Under the pieces are notes generated by a model. It had not been told where the DNA came from. It saw only the letters and a program-made list of their open reading frames with translations, and ran no database searches. From a virus: 38,547 bases of DNA. This document shows, one piece after another, positions 38,542-38,547 of the stretch (the first letter of the stretch is position 1; every line of letters starts with the position of its first letter). A program made the translations under genes and the position numbers. Location: positions 1 through 38,547 of IMG/VR virus record IMGVR_UViG_3300028394_000159. One strand, written 5' to 3'.

Positions 38542-38547
38542 GTGCAG

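Noticed and set aside
1-38547. tRNA genes and CRISPR arrays
   Set aside because: Reading through both strands I saw no T-loop/acceptor-stem arrangement or regularly spaced repeats; a tRNA scan was not possible, so absence is not proven.

Overview
The window is a dense segment of a T4-type (straboviral-like or cyanophage/pelagiphage-like) contractile-tail phage genome. Evidence for this is the set of T4-family genes: a UvsW-type helicase, a gp41-type DnaB helicase, a gp61-type primase, class Ia ribonucleotide reductase NrdA/NrdB with a glutaredoxin, a PAAR tail-spike tip protein and a TATAAATA/CTAAATA late-promoter motif. Terminase, portal, major capsid and DNA polymerase genes are not in the window. 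The host is probably a Gram-negative bacterium, and a freshwater betaproteobacterium (Burkholderiales) is my best guess. It rests on one clue, a complete betaproteobacterial-style outer-membrane porin gene carried between phage genes, so it is inference.

Layout. 1-2580: small minus-strand genes of unknown function, in short units driven by near-identical sigma70-type promoters (TTGACC, 17 nt, TATAAT). 2618-7129: a plus-strand, AT-richer cassette of two tandem pairs (small beta-rich protein plus 2-oxoglutarate/Fe(II) hydroxylase), a cobalamin-binding radical SAM enzyme and a third, divergent copy of the small protein. 7121-8372: a small gene and a self-contained porin unit with its own promoter and terminator. 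8496-17667: structural genes (large virion protein, PAAR tip, beta-helix tail spike) interleaved with nucleotide metabolism (NrdA, NrdB, glutaredoxin) and a methyltransferase. 17718-20153: a tight four-gene operon of IscU, A-type Fe-S carrier, radical SAM protein and PD-(D/E)XK nuclease. 20212-27474: probable head-related or virion genes, including a nucleotidyltransferase/ligase-like fusion, most preceded by late-promoter motifs. 27379-31201: two unknown genes, then helicase and primase. 31240-32730: divergent virion gene and small conserved gene. 32705-35476: six coupled genes including a miniature DnaE-like protein. 35508-38529: UvsW, two micro-genes for membrane peptides, an AAA+ ATPase and a 35-codon reading frame.

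Two promoter classes divide the genes. Extended -10 sigma70 promoters serve the small early genes, the porin, UvsW and the AAA+ ATPase. T4-like late motifs precede structural genes. At UvsW (36977) and at the gene starting at 35476 the ATG lies exactly six bases after the -10 hexamer with no Shine-Dalgarno sequence, so leaderless mRNAs are predicted.

The parts most likely to be new biology are the hydroxylase/radical SAM cassette, the Fe-S-assembly plus radical SAM operon, the nucleotidyltransferase/ligase-like protein with a possible cleavable capsid-targeting leader, the mini-DnaE protein, the phage-borne porin and the micro-peptide operon. All family assignments were made by reading motifs; no database search was possible.
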